Of a stretch of DNA of 64,000 bases, positions 18,105 to 26,429 are shown in pieces (the first letter of the stretch is position 1; every line of letters begins with the position of its first letter). Both the position numbers and the translations under genes were made by a program. Under the pieces are notes generated by a model. The model saw only the letters and a program-made list of their open reading frames with translations. It made no database searches and was not told the DNA's origin. Source of the stretch: CAWIVH01 sp963839475 (GTDB lineage Bacteria > Acidobacteriota > UBA6911); assembly GCA_963839475.1 (NCBI GenBank), contig CAWIVH010000020.1:558001-622000 (forward strand), written 5' to 3'.

Positions 18105-18422
18105 TCAGTGGGGCTTCCGCATCAGACTCTCGATTTCGCGGACGGCCTGGCTCGAGCGGATGTGCTTCGGGGTGAAGTGAAGCACCCGCCACCCGGCCAT
18201 CACTGCCGCGTTTCCCTTCTCCGCGTCCCGCTCGAATCCCGCACCCCTCACGTGCCTTCCCCGGCAGTGGATCCCACCGTCGACTTCCACCGCCACCTTG
18301 TAGAGCGGCCAGGCGAAGTCAAACCGCCACTTCCTCTGGGGATGGAAGCGGTATTCCCTCGCCGGGACCGGGAGGCCGGTAAGCATGATGTGCCTTTCGA
18401 GCAGGTCCTCGAGCTTGCTCAC
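18105..18422 (-). CDS. DUF559 / Vsr-like endonuclease domain protein
   Basis: 105 residues of the PD-(D/E)xK-like DUF559 family: FHPQRKWRFDFAWPLYKVAV gives the catalytic Asp, VEVDGGIHCRGRH the ExD/G pair, and ERDAEKGNAAVMAGWRVLHF the conserved C-terminal core. In phage early operons this gene type often stands where a Holliday-junction or mismatch nuclease would. It sits between an unknown gene and the zinc-ribbon gene, same strand. Confidence 0.8.
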   Translation of the reverse strand: MSKLEDLLERHIMLTGLPVPAREYRFHPQRKWRFDFAWPLYKVAVEVDGGIHCRGRHVRGAGFERDAEKGNAAVMAGWRVLHFTPKHIRSSQAVREIESLMRKPH

Positions 18423-18437
18423 TTCTTCACCCGGGAA

Positions 18438-18890
18438 TTAGAAAGGCGTCTGCTCGCCCGTGACGCTGTCGGCTGCCGCGGAGCCGCTGAAGAACCTCGC
18501 GGCGCTGCGCGACAGATCCGGCTCGGACTTCCTCCCGATCCAGACCACCTTCACGCTGTGCCTGCCGTTGTACTCCTCTTCCTTGGTCCCGAAAGAGACC
18601 TCCCGGCCTTCGATGTCTGGGCCAAGCTGGTACTCGATGTAGCCGGGATCCTTAAGCTTTTCCGCATCGACGCCCAGTACCTCGAAATACCTCCGCGCGC
18701 GGTCGCGGTTTTTCTCCGTCAGCCAGATGACGAACGAAGTCGAGCCGTCAGCGCACTCGAGCATGACCTGGTAGCCGAGCGTCCCGGTCTGGGTTTCGTA
18801 TAGCTGGCTGCCCGGCGCCACCGCCCCGGCATACGCCCGGGCGATCGCGACGAAGTTTCGCGCCTTTTCAGCGATCAGAGGTCCTTCCAC
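18438..18890 (-). CDS. Phage-operon protein of unknown function
   Basis: 150 residues, start overlapping the TerS stop by 16 bp. No domain recognised with certainty. It has alternating strands (GYQVMLECADGSTSFVIWLT; SVKVVWIGRKSEP) and a C-terminal AARFFSG motif. The strand pattern and tail loosely recall DUF669-type phage proteins that accompany recombination nucleases, but this is a guess. Confidence 0.55.
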   Translation of the reverse strand: MEGPLIAEKARNFVAIARAYAGAVAPGSQLYETQTGTLGYQVMLECADGSTSFVIWLTEKNRDRARRYFEVLGVDAEKLKDPGYIEYQLGPDIEGREVSFGTKEEEYNGRHSVKVVWIGRKSEPDLSRSAARFFSGSAAADSVTGEQTPF

Positions 18891-19327
18891 TCGTCGCCGG
18901 GATCGTCGGGCGGACTCCCGGCCATCACCCGGGTGCGCGACGAAGGGGTCATGCCGAACTCGGTAAGGAACGCCTTCACCCGCTTGAGCGCCTGGTTGGC
19001 GAGTGTCGTGTAAGGATTGAAGACGGGAAACCCCCCGGGCGACTTAAGCAGCATCCCGGTCTCTCGGATCTTCTCGATGCACTCGAGGTATTCCATCCAC
19101 GACTGGACCAGGCAGATAAGCGCCAGGTCGTCCACCTCCGTCAGCACCCCGATGCGCTCCAGTTTGCGGCCAATTCGGAAGTACTCCCTCCGCGCGGAAT
19201 CTTTCAGGAAGTCCGGGCACGGCGGCATGCCCTTTTTCGGCTGGGGTTCCGCGCCGCGTTTCCTATCCTTCCGGAAAGTCCCCTGGACGACTTTCAACTG
19301 GGTCGGCTTGGGCTTTCTTCCAGGCAT
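18875..19327 (-). CDS. terS: Phage terminase small subunit, P27 family
   Basis: 150 residues. The family signature is clear: MPGRKPKPTQLKVVQGTFRK, then PKKGMPPCPDFLKDSARREY, a helical central part, and VFNPYTTLANQALKRVKAFLTEFGMTPSSRTR. P27-type small subunits recognise phage DNA for packaging together with a large-subunit ATPase/nuclease. No large subunit is present on this island, so the gene is probably an orphan left after loss of the late module. Confidence 0.93.
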   Translation of the reverse strand: MPGRKPKPTQLKVVQGTFRKDRKRGAEPQPKKGMPPCPDFLKDSARREYFRIGRKLERIGVLTEVDDLALICLVQSWMEYLECIEKIRETGMLLKSPGGFPVFNPYTTLANQALKRVKAFLTEFGMTPSSRTRVMAGSPPDDPGDEWKDL

Positions 19328-19408
19328 TGTTTTTCTCTCGTTTTGTTCTGGGCATCGACCAGTACTCCCGACAATCTAGGACCATTGATATTGATTGGGA
19401 GACAGGAA

Positions 19409-19640
19409 GTGAGAAACATCGTTCCTCGTTACAAAGTCACCCTGGTGCGGAAATCCCAGATCGAACTCTCAAGCTACGCGCGATTTTCGAACTCCTCCGG
19501 CGTGTTCGAAAAGTTCTGTGGTGAATTCGCGGCCGCCGACCGCGAGCATTTCTGCATCCTCACGCTCGACAGCAAGAACAGGCTGATCGGATTTCACACC
19601 ATCACAGTCGGCACCTTGTCCTCCTCTTTGGTCCATCCTC
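19409..19640 (+). pseudogene. Truncated RadC-like JAB/MPN protein
   Basis: From the GTG at 19409: VRNIVPRYKVTLVRKSQIEL, then REHFCILTLDSKNRLIGFHT and TVGTLSSSLVHPR. This is the N-terminal half of the phage RadC/JAB domain family. The following metal-binding segment (normally HNHPSGDP and the distal Asp) is absent; after VHPR the frame runs into unrelated sequence. It is the only phage-type gene here on the plus strand. Confidence 0.75.
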
Positions 19641-19673
19641 GCTTATGTGCTCCAGAACATAACCTCGGGTGGA

Positions 19674-19976
19674 TCAGTCCTGTTGTGCTGCTCTCCGGCT
19701 GCGACTTCTGTATCGTCGGAAGGGTTTCTCGGGATCGAGGCGAACCAGGCCGAAGTGCTTCCGAGGCTCCTGGCCCGTCAGGACCCGGAAGGACTGGCAG
19801 TTCGGTCCGATCTGAGCCTCCTTGAGTTCATAGCCGGCATCGGTTTTGCAGATCGTCGCTGCAGGCTGGTCGGCCGGGATCCATGGGTTTATCCTCTGCG
19901 ACCTGGTGCCGAGCGACCGCGGAATGACTCCACGCACCGGGATGGGCTGGTGTCTCGGCTCCGGGTGCAAGTTCAT
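19674..19976 (-). CDS. Unknown protein coupled to the methyltransferase remnant
   Basis: 100 residues, mostly polar, beginning MNLHPEPRHQPIPVRGVIPR. Its ATG overlaps the stop of the methyltransferase fragment in an ATGA junction, which supports it as a real member of the phage operon. No domain is recognised. It faces the truncated RadC gene tail to tail. Confidence 0.45.
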   Translation of the reverse strand: MNLHPEPRHQPIPVRGVIPRSLGTRSQRINPWIPADQPAATICKTDAGYELKEAQIGPNCQSFRVLTGQEPRKHFGLVRLDPEKPFRRYRSRSRRAAQQD

Positions 19977-20480
19977 GCCGCGCTCTCCGACGAAACCGGC
20001 GCCAGGATCTCCCGCCGGATGTGGCCTGCGATCGCGCGCATAAAGAGCGGCGGCACACAGTTGCCGATCTGCCGGATCCCCTCTGGAAAATCTCCGGCGA
20101 ACGTGAAGGCATCGGGAAACGAACTGAACCGCTTGAACTCCGGGAGCGAAAACCTCCTGCGCGCCCCCCAGTGCATCGCGCCTCCCATTCCCAGGTTACT
20201 GTCCATGCGCCTTATGGTGTGAGCGGGTTTCCTGGGATCAAATCTGATCGCGTTGAACCCGTTCCCCGTGATGTCCTGTTGCGATCTGCCGATCCTGATC
20301 CGATCCCAGTGGCGATAGGCCTTGTACTTTCTCCCGGCATCGAGAAGCTCCGCCAGCTGCTCCGGAGGCGTGGAGCAGCCGGCGAGCGATTCCCCCGCAT
20401 GAATGGGCAACGTCTGCGCAGCGGGGCGGCAGGGCATTAGATCAGATGCTTTCGAACCCCAATGAAGATCATCCTCTTCC
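19973..20480 (-). pseudogene. C-terminal part of a C5-cytosine DNA methyltransferase
   Basis: The reading frame encodes the target-recognition and C-terminal motifs IX-X of a Dcm-type enzyme (LPEFKRFSSFPDAFTF, then RQIGNCVPPLFMRAIAGHI). At the 5' edge (about 20440-20470) an alternate frame still encodes RMIFIGVRKHLI, the motif VIII strand, so a frameshift lies there. The catalytic half (motifs I-VI) is missing here and lies at 21430-22164, beyond a Crp-type gene. Both fragments contain their own version of the LAGCS-PPEQL segment. Confidence 0.85.
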
Positions 20481-20528
20481 GGGATTACAGCACCTGGAAA
20501 CTCGAGGTCGGGTATAGGGCGGCGTCCT

Positions 20529-21206
20529 TTAGGTTTTTGGATGCCATCCGTCGTGCAAAACCGCCCTAAGCAGTCCACTGTGAACCGTTAACCCGTCGTG
20601 ATCGCCGTACTCGACGAAGCCCAGCTTCCTGAACTTATTCATGAAATGATTTACCTGTGACCGCGTTGTTCCGAGTACTTGTGCCAGGTTACCCTGACTG
20701 ACTCTGGGAAGCACGGGTTCGAATCTGCCTTCCTTCCCAAAATGAGCAAGCAACAAGAGGATCCGAGCCAAACGCTTTTCGCTGGAATTGAAGAGATGGT
20801 CCACGATATCCGCTTCGTACCGGACATTGCGCGCAAGCAGATGCGTGGAAAACAATTCCGAGATCTCGTGATTCTCGTGAAGCATGCGCATCATCAGCGA
20901 CTTCTCGATCCGGATGAGACTGCAATCTGTGACCGTTCTGGCTGTTGACATCCGCAAAGGCTGATTTGACAAACAGCCCTCGCCAAGGAACTCGCCGTCT
21001 CCGAGTGTTGCAACTATAGCCTCTGTGTCTTGTGGGGAGATAACGGAGAGTTCCACCGTGCCGGTTTGAACAAAGAATATTGCATCCGCGGGTTGTCCTT
21101 GTTCAAAAACCCGCCGGCCGGCGCTGTATTCTGTAACGGTTTCTCCGCCGGAGAATCTCGAGAGCAGAGCTACCCAATCAACAGGGGGTATTGTTTCAAT
21201 TGGCAT
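20529..21206 (-). CDS. Crp/Fnr-family transcription regulator
   Basis: 225 residues. Residues about 20-125 form a cyclic-nucleotide-binding-type beta-roll (VFEQGQPADAIFFVQTGTVE, GDGEFLGEGCLSNQPLRMST). A long dimer helix follows, then a winged helix with VSQGNLAQVLGTTRSQVNHFMNKF. There are no N-terminal cysteines for an Fe-S cluster. The ATG at 21206 has AAAGGAAA upstream. The gene sits between the two methyltransferase fragments and looks like chromosomal cargo rather than a phage gene. Targets are unknown. Confidence 0.9.
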   Translation of the reverse strand: MPIETIPPVDWVALLSRFSGGETVTEYSAGRRVFEQGQPADAIFFVQTGTVELSVISPQDTEAIVATLGDGEFLGEGCLSNQPLRMSTARTVTDCSLIRIEKSLMMRMLHENHEISELFSTHLLARNVRYEADIVDHLFNSSEKRLARILLLLAHFGKEGRFEPVLPRVSQGNLAQVLGTTRSQVNHFMNKFRKLGFVEYGDHDGLTVHSGLLRAVLHDGWHPKT

Positions 21207-21354
21207 AACTGATTTCCTTTAATTGGTAATTAAGAACTGGACTATGCGAGCTTAAAATAGCTGCCATGGAATCCGCTCGTCAGTTCTGTCTTGCTCATTG
21301 CCCTGTTCAATAGTGCTCATCCACATTTGCCCGGGGCAAATTGTGCCTTGGTAT

Positions 21355-21383
21355 TGACTTGGCGCGCTGAGAATCTCTATATT
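21355..21383 (+). promoter_or_regulatory. Candidate sigma-70 promoter antisense to the methyltransferase fragment
   Basis: TTGACT (21355-21360) and TATATT (21378-21383) with a 17-bp spacer, pointing right. The only DNA downstream is the minus-strand methyltransferase fragment, so a transcript would be antisense. It may be the relic of a promoter carried in with the Crp-containing segment. Confidence 0.35.
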
Positions 21384-21429
21384 GAGGCCATTTTCGGATT
21401 GAACCCGTCAAAATATCCAAGCATTTGAA

Positions 21430-22164
21430 CGGCCAGTATTTACCCCCGCCTCCAGCAATTTCCGCAATTGTTCCGGCGGCGCAGAACAGCCGGCGAGAAA
21501 GCCCCGCCTGCTTCCTGCCGGGTCACTGGGCTTGGATACAATCCCAAAGGTCCTCCCTGACACCGATGAAGATCATCCTCTCGCGCGACTGCGGCACCCC
21601 GAAATACATCGCGTTCATCAGCCTAGCCGAAACCCTGTACCCGGATGCCTTCAACTCTTTCAGAATCTCGACAAAGATCAGTTTCATCTTGCCTTTGACC
21701 ATGCCGCTCACGTTCTCCATGACGAATACTTTTGGTTTCAGGCCCTGCAGCAGGCGGACGTACTCGCGAAAGAGCTGGTTCCTGCCGTCGTCCATTTTGC
21801 GTTTTCCGGCTGTCGAGAAACCCTGGCAGGGAGGGGAGCCGTCGAGCACGTCGAGCTCGCCAGGCTGGAGTCCGGTCAGCTGGAGGCATTCCTCAACGGA
21901 AAGCTTCGCGATGTCGCCATGCCAGACTGGGACATCGGGGAAGTTGAGCTTGAAGGTTTCTACGGCATGCTCGTCCCACTCGACCGCCAGCAGTTCCCTG
22001 AAGCCCGCCATGGAATAGCCGAGCGACGACCCGCCGCATCCGGCGAAAAGCGAGATCACGGTCGGCGCATCGGGCTCCCGGGGCTTCAGATGCTCCTGCC
22101 AGCAGGCCTCGAGATGGGCGGGATAGTCCTCTATTTTGGAAAGGAATGTCCGCATTTCGGGCAA
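21430..22164 (-). pseudogene. N-terminal part of a C5-cytosine DNA methyltransferase
   Basis: The main frame (21523-22164) holds motif I FAGCGGSSLGY, motif IV GSPPCQGFS with the catalytic Cys, ENVSG (VI) and NAMYFGVPQSRERMIFIGVR (VIII). It stops at QAQ-TGA. In another frame downstream (to about 21430) one reads FLAGCSAPPEQLRKLLEAG, homologous to the segment in the 19973-20480 fragment. The enzyme is thus frameshifted and separated from its C-terminal domain. The 5' end overlaps the ParB-like gene by about 34 bp. Confidence 0.88.
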
Positions 22165-22679
22165 GTCGTGAGCTCGACATCGACCGCGGCGGTCTCATCG
22201 AATTCCTTGAATTCGATGTCCTTCCCCAGCGTGATGTCAGCGAGTTCCATCAGGTCGAATCCGGTGAGCTCGAGGTTGGCTCCCAGGGCCTTCAGATCGG
22301 TCAGCTCCAGCCGAAGAAGGTCCTCGTTCCAGCCGCCGTTGAGCGCCAGCTTGTTGTCCGCGATGATATAAGCGCGCTTCTGGGCCTCCGACAGGTGGCC
22401 GAGTTCGATACAGGGAACGGTTTTCAGCCCGAGCAGCCGCGCCGCAGCCAGACGGCCATGACCGGCAATGATTCCCTTGGCCCCGTCGAGGAGGATCGGG
22501 TTGGTGAAGCCGAACTCCCTGATGCTGGCCGTGATCTGGCCGACCTGCTCCTCGCTGTGGGTCCTTGTGTTTCGGGCGCAGGGAATGAGATCGCAAACAG
22601 GCCGGTATTGGATCGCCAGACTGCCATTTGTTTGCTTCAGGGAGGCCACGGGGGCATTCCTTTTGCCAAGCTTAGGCAT
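22131..22679 (-). CDS. ParB/Srx-fold protein with C-terminal zinc finger, copy 1
   Basis: 182 residues. Residues about 22-110 are the ParB N-terminal nuclease-like domain: IPCARNTRTHSEEQVGQI, FGFTNPILLDGAKGIIAGHG and RLAAARLLGLKTVPC. The C-terminus is CPKCGHSFPK, half of a zinc knuckle. Such phage proteins stand beside DNA methyltransferases and are thought to take part in DNA modification or segregation (family knowledge, function unsettled). It overlaps the methyltransferase fragment. A close paralogue is at 23737-24369. Confidence 0.85.
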   Translation of the reverse strand: MPKLGKRNAPVASLKQTNGSLAIQYRPVCDLIPCARNTRTHSEEQVGQITASIREFGFTNPILLDGAKGIIAGHGRLAAARLLGLKTVPCIELGHLSEAQKRAYIIADNKLALNGGWNEDLLRLELTDLKALGANLELTGFDLMELADITLGKDIEFKEFDETAAVDVELTTCPKCGHSFPK

Positions 22680-22951
22680 TTTTGCGTATCCTGGTTACCT
22701 ACGGGTCCGTTCGCAGCCGCGTGCGCAACAGCCGGGACACGGTTTGCCTTACGAACCGCCAAGGATCCGTGCCGGTTCTGCCCTACAGGTACCGCTTTGT
22801 GGTTGACGCCGTCCCCAAGCGGACATAGACTCGAAACAAAACAGAAACCTCTTGTGAGATTGCGCGGGGCGGCTTTGCCGAGCTAATCCCCTCCCGACAA
22901 GCTTACCGCCTCTGAATTGACGTCTAACATTTAGGGGATCGCGAGGAAATC

Positions 22952-23542
22952 ATGAAACGGAGAACCCTGTGGTTTGTGCCATTGCTGTTGGTGATGTGCC
23001 TGCCATCGATTGCCCCGGGCCAGGACAAGAAAACGTCTGATGTCAATGTTGTTAATCCAGTGACTAGTCCCGTGCCTATGACGGTGCAGAATACCAGCGC
23101 CCTGCCAGTCCCGGTCAGTAACGTCGGGGATCACGCCTATTTTCCAATGCGGAGAAAGTCGACAGCGACGGTGCCGGAGGGCTTTGTTGGCTCATTCGGC
23201 AATCCCGTAGGATCGGCTGTTCCCGCGGACATGCGATTTGTCATCGAATATGTCAGTTTCGAATGCAGCACATCCGGGGCGGTTGAGCCGGCACGCGTGT
23301 GGCTGTCCCCTGCCGAAAAAGTTGGAACGGGCTCTTTTGCTTTCCACAGCTACCCGATCCTCTTGAGCAAGACGCCCCCCGACTATGCGGGAAAAATCAC
23401 CCTCGTCGGCACACAATCGCAGCGTTGGTACCATGACGGCGGCCAGGCCGTACTGGTTGGCATCAGTCTCAATGGTGCTGCGCCGGCGGGCGGCGTGGTC
23501 TGCAATGTGGAGCTCTCCGGATTCACCGTGCCAATGCCGTAG
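22952..23542 (+). CDS. Secreted protein of unknown function
   Basis: 196 residues on the opposite strand to the phage genes around it. The signal peptide MKRRTLWFVPLLLVMCLPSI ends near APGQD. The mature part is beta-rich, with VNVVNPVTSPVPMTVQNTSA and a C-terminal VVCNVELSGFTVPMP. No known domain is recognised. GCGAGGAAA precedes the ATG. It lies between two ParB-like genes and seems to be a cargo insertion. Confidence 0.7.
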   Translation: MKRRTLWFVPLLLVMCLPSIAPGQDKKTSDVNVVNPVTSPVPMTVQNTSALPVPVSNVGDHAYFPMRRKSTATVPEGFVGSFGNPVGSAVPADMRFVIEYVSFECSTSGAVEPARVWLSPAEKVGTGSFAFHSYPILLSKTPPDYAGKITLVGTQSQRWYHDGGQAVLVGISLNGAAPAGGVVCNVELSGFTVPMP

Positions 23543-23647
23543 CGAGTGTAGGAAGCACATTGCACCATGTCCCATCGTTGAGGGCCTTGTTCCCTCAATT
23601 TGATACCCTTTTGCCTCTTAGCCCTCTTTTCTGAGCAACCTGCCCGA

Positions 23648-23733
23648 CGTCAGGCCCGTGGCGCCGGGCATAGGGGTGAGATCGGAAACGAGCCGGTACC
23701 GGATCGCCAGACTGCCGTTTCTTTGCTCCAGGT
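23648..23733 (-). pseudogene. N-terminal remnant of a third ParB-like gene
   Basis: The minus strand encodes about 28 residues starting LEQRNGSLAIRYRLVSDL, matching LKQTNGSLAIQYRPVCDL of the copy at 22131-22679, then loses similarity. It starts right after the stop codon of the copy at 23737, suggesting an original tandem array later split. Confidence 0.7.
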
Positions 23734-23736
23734 TCT

Positions 23737-24369
23737 CTATTTTGGAAAGGAGTGTCCGCATTTCGGGCAAGTTATGATTTCGACATCGGCCGCGGCGGTC
23801 TCGTCGAACTCCTTGAAATTGACGTCCTTCCCCAGCGTTATGTCGGCGAGTTCCATGAGGTCAAATCCCGTGAGTTCGAGGTTGGCTCCCAGGGCCTTCA
23901 GATCGGTCAGTTCCAACCGCAGAAGGTCCTCGTTCCAGCCGCCGTTGAGGGCCAGTTTGTTGTCCGCGATGATATAGGCGCGTTTCTGGGCCTCCGACAG
24001 GTGGCCAAGTTCGATGCAGGGAACGGTTTTCAGCTCGAGCAGCCGCGCCGCCGCTAGGCGGCCATGACCGGCGATAATCCCGTTGGCCCCGTCGAGGAGG
24101 ATGGGGTTGGTGAAGCCGAATTCCCTGATGCTGGCCGCGATCTGGCTGATCTGTTCGTCGGAATGTGTCCTAGCGTTCCGCGCGAACGGAACCAGGGCAT
24201 CGAGAGGCCGGTATTCGACCCGGAGATCGCTTTTTGGACCGTTTTCGCCGTTTTCGGAGCCGTTTGGAGGCATTTTGGAGCCTTCCGGAGGGGTTCTGGA
24301 GGCCTCCAGAATGCCCGTTTTGGCCTCCGTAGCAGCCCCAGAAGCCGCATTTTTACTGGGCTTTGCCAC
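23737..24369 (-). CDS. ParB/Srx-fold protein with C-terminal zinc finger, copy 2
   Basis: 210 residues, nearly identical to copy 1 from residue about 50 onward (ARNARTHSDEQISQIAASIR; IIAGHGRLAAARLLELKTVP; CPKCGHSFPK). It has a different, low-complexity N-terminus rich in Gly, Ser and Pro (PPEGSKMPPNGSENGENG). The ParB motif GHGRLAAA is intact. The first ATG at 24369 lacks a strong ribosome site, so a later start is possible. Presumably same role as copy 1. Confidence 0.85.
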   Translation of the reverse strand: MAKPSKNAASGAATEAKTGILEASRTPPEGSKMPPNGSENGENGPKSDLRVEYRPLDALVPFARNARTHSDEQISQIAASIREFGFTNPILLDGANGIIAGHGRLAAARLLELKTVPCIELGHLSEAQKRAYIIADNKLALNGGWNEDLLRLELTDLKALGANLELTGFDLMELADITLGKDVNFKEFDETAAADVEIITCPKCGHSFPK

Positions 24370-24545
24370 TCCTACCCCTCCCCCCTATTCATTTTGACAG
24401 TGCAACAAAGGCACCGCGCGCCCGGGCTAAGTGTTGTGTTTGCCAGGTTTCTGACCGCCCCCTGCCCCCATCCATCCTCATAGGAACTTGCACACTACAG
24501 GCCAGATCCAGTATGAACAATGAAGTGCCTCAACTCCATCCAGGG

Positions 24546-24722
24546 TTACTGGCGGTCTCGGGGCTGCGAGCGGTCGCAGGAGCCCTTGTGCACAAAGACG
24601 AGCGAAGACTCGTCAGGGAAACAGACATTTCCCAGCTCGCAGTTGGCTATCGGATGGCCGCATGAATCGCAGATCACCATCGGGCAATGCAGCCTGTCAT
24701 CCAGCTTTATCTCAATCCCCAT
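24546..24722 (-). CDS. 58-residue zinc-binding-like phage protein
   Basis: A small frame from the ATG at 24722, 26 bp after the HNH gene: MGIEIKLDDRLHCPMVICDS followed by CGHPIANCELGNVCFPD. Six cysteines, including a C-x2-C pair near residues 18-21, suggest a zinc ribbon. Same strand and tight spacing support it as part of the phage operon. Confidence 0.6.
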   Translation of the reverse strand: MGIEIKLDDRLHCPMVICDSCGHPIANCELGNVCFPDESSLVFVHKGSCDRSQPRDRQ

Positions 24723-24748
24723 CTGCTCTCGCCTTCAGGAGTCACGCA

Positions 24749-25108
24749 TCATCCCCACCTTCCGTCTTGCAGGGCTGTTTTTCGATCATGGCAGCTTTTG
24801 CACATTCCCTGCCAATTTCTGGGATCCCAGAACAGGGCGGGATCTCCCTTGTGCGGGACGATGTGGTCGGTCACCATTGCGGCGACCACGCGGTTCCTTT
24901 TCAAACACTCTACGCACAGCGGATTTCGCGCGAGGTACGCCCTGGAGGCCTTGCGCCATTCGTAGGTGTAACCCCTGGATGCCGGACTCCCGCGCCGTCT
25001 GTCGTACTCCTGCCGCTCCTGTTTTATGTGGCGGTCGCATTTGCTCGAATAAGCAAGTGTCGGGCAGCCGGGATGGCCGCAGGGTCGCGGCGGAGCGAAC
25101 GGGCTCAT
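24749..25108 (-). CDS. HNH endonuclease
   Basis: 119 residues. A cysteine-rich start (CGHPGCPTLAYSSKCDRH) is followed by the HNH core: CVECLKRNRVVAAMVTDHIV, PHKGDPALFWDPRNWQGMCK, and SCHDRKTALQDGRWG. This is the phage packaging-associated HNH type, usually found next to terminase genes and needed for DNA cutting during packaging. Its ATG overlaps the stop of the upstream 51-residue gene (ATGA). Confidence 0.92.
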   Translation of the reverse strand: MSPFAPPRPCGHPGCPTLAYSSKCDRHIKQERQEYDRRRGSPASRGYTYEWRKASRAYLARNPLCVECLKRNRVVAAMVTDHIVPHKGDPALFWDPRNWQGMCKSCHDRKTALQDGRWG

Positions 25109-25260
25109 GCGGCTTTGCGCTTTCGAGGAGCAGGCCGCCTTGCTGCGGGTTTTCCTGCCGGGGTTTCAATGCGCATAATCGCGGACTTCCCGTTCTCGAG
25201 CACGTACCCCGGCCGCCGGCGCTCCTCATGGTAAACGGCTTTCCAGTCCAGATTCGCCAA
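25105..25260 (-). CDS. 51-residue basic protein in the phage operon
   Basis: Reading from the TTG at 25260, two bases after the upstream stop: LANLDWKAVYHEERRRPGYV, then a Pro/Ala/Arg/Lys-rich tail ending RKRKAA. Its TGA overlaps the ATG of the HNH gene. No Met lies near the start of the frame, so TTG is inferred. Function unknown; basic composition suggests nucleic acid binding. Confidence 0.45.
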   Translation of the reverse strand: MANLDWKAVYHEERRRPGYVLENGKSAIMRIETPAGKPAARRPAPRKRKAA

Positions 25261-25262
25261 GT

Positions 25263-25631
25263 TCAGCGCCTGCGCCTCTTTGCCTTCACGGCCTTGATCA
25301 CTTCATCAGCCTTCACCCGGCGGTACTCGTCCGAGAGGCGCGTGTGATCCAAATCGGCGACCTTGCCGGAACACTGCCTGCAACGGCAGATGGGAACGTT
25401 TGGGCCCGAGCAGTCCTGGCCCAATTCCCTGAATATCCCGTTTGGTCGATGGCTTCGTTCCAGTTCTCCGAACAATGGATAGTACTCGGGGCGCAGCTGG
25501 AGCAGACCGCTTCTGCGGTCGCGCCGCAGGTAGTTGCGCATGTCGAGGGCGCGGATGGTTCTTCGCGTCACACGTATGACTTTCCCGAGATGGTTCAGCA
25601 TCTCGTGCCCGCCATGCAAGGCTTCGCCCAT
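25263..25631 (-). CDS. Phage-operon protein with cysteine pair
   Basis: About 122 residues from the ATG at 25631, which has GGAGG four bases upstream; the frame extends to 25673. It holds a helical basic segment (VIRVTRRTIRALDMRNYLRR) and a CRCRQC motif near residue 88, and ends in RRRR. No family is recognised. It is the first clear gene of the left-hand phage block and is followed closely by the 51-residue gene. Confidence 0.55.
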   Translation of the reverse strand: MGEALHGGHEMLNHLGKVIRVTRRTIRALDMRNYLRRDRRSGLLQLRPEYYPLFGELERSHRPNGIFRELGQDCSGPNVPICRCRQCSGKVADLDHTRLSDEYRRVKADEVIKAVKAKRRRR

Positions 25632-26429
25632 CGCGCCTCCCGGCTTCCGGTTTTGGTGGCTCCGGGCCGCCATGGGATTGTTTTGTGTCGGTTGATCCGA
25701 CCTTCAGTCCGTCCTGTGATGCGGTGCAAACCGGACAATCAGGCCATTGATGGCCTCATCCGCAGCTGCCTGCGCGGCACCGATTGATCTGTGCAACTCC
25801 CGCGGCACCACAAAAGCACGGTATTTGCTGGCTGTTTTGTATGTCAAGTCAGAATCGAACTTCTTCGAAGATTATTACAGGGAATCAAGCTCACGAGATG
25901 TTTGCTTGCCCAGAGAGCGAGAACTCTACTTGACAACTAGCCACCTTCAACTGCCTGAAGCTGGTTGATTTTGGAACTCCAGCCTGCTCGCGTCGGGGTT
26001 TGCAGCAACAGCATCCCATCGTCAAACCGAGCGCATGATGTAGAAAAAGCGTAATTGCGCTTTGAAAACTCAGTCAACCAGATTTAGCGGTCATAGAATA
26101 TTTATTACAGTATTTAGCCGAGGTGGCCTTGGCCTGTGGGAGCAAAGCAGCGTGTGAGGAACATGAGGTACTCACGACTGCGGAACGTCGGAGTCGCGGT
26201 TGTGTCGTACAAGCCCGTTTCGGGGGTGTTGGCAGATTTTTGACCACTCACAATCAGCACAAGTCTTGCAAATTCAGCTATCCACGGCCGCCTCAGCTAA
26301 TTATAATGGCGACAAATTCGGATTGTTCTGATTGCAGTGTGCTATTTGCCAGTGGGGGTTCCTCCGTGATCGGCAAGTGTCGCTTCTCGCCTGCACGCTG
26401 GTGGTACCCAGCAGACAAGGGTGACTTGA
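25632..26429. other. Junction between phage operon and cargo
   Basis: About 800 bp. On the minus strand at 25700-25860 a short open frame (GAAQAAADEAINGLIVRFAP) ends just upstream of the 25263 gene and may be a decayed or very small phage gene. A TTGACA box near 25840 could drive the operon leftward. The right part holds the candidate sigma-54 promoter at 26256. Otherwise I see nothing. Confidence 0.4.
26256..26271 (+). promoter_or_regulatory. Candidate sigma-54 promoter of the regulator gene
   Basis: AGCACAAGTCTTGCAA matches the -24/-12 consensus (GCAC, five bases, TTGCA) with a weaker first G. It lies about 160 bp before the GTG of the activator gene, consistent with autoregulation. Confidence 0.45.
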
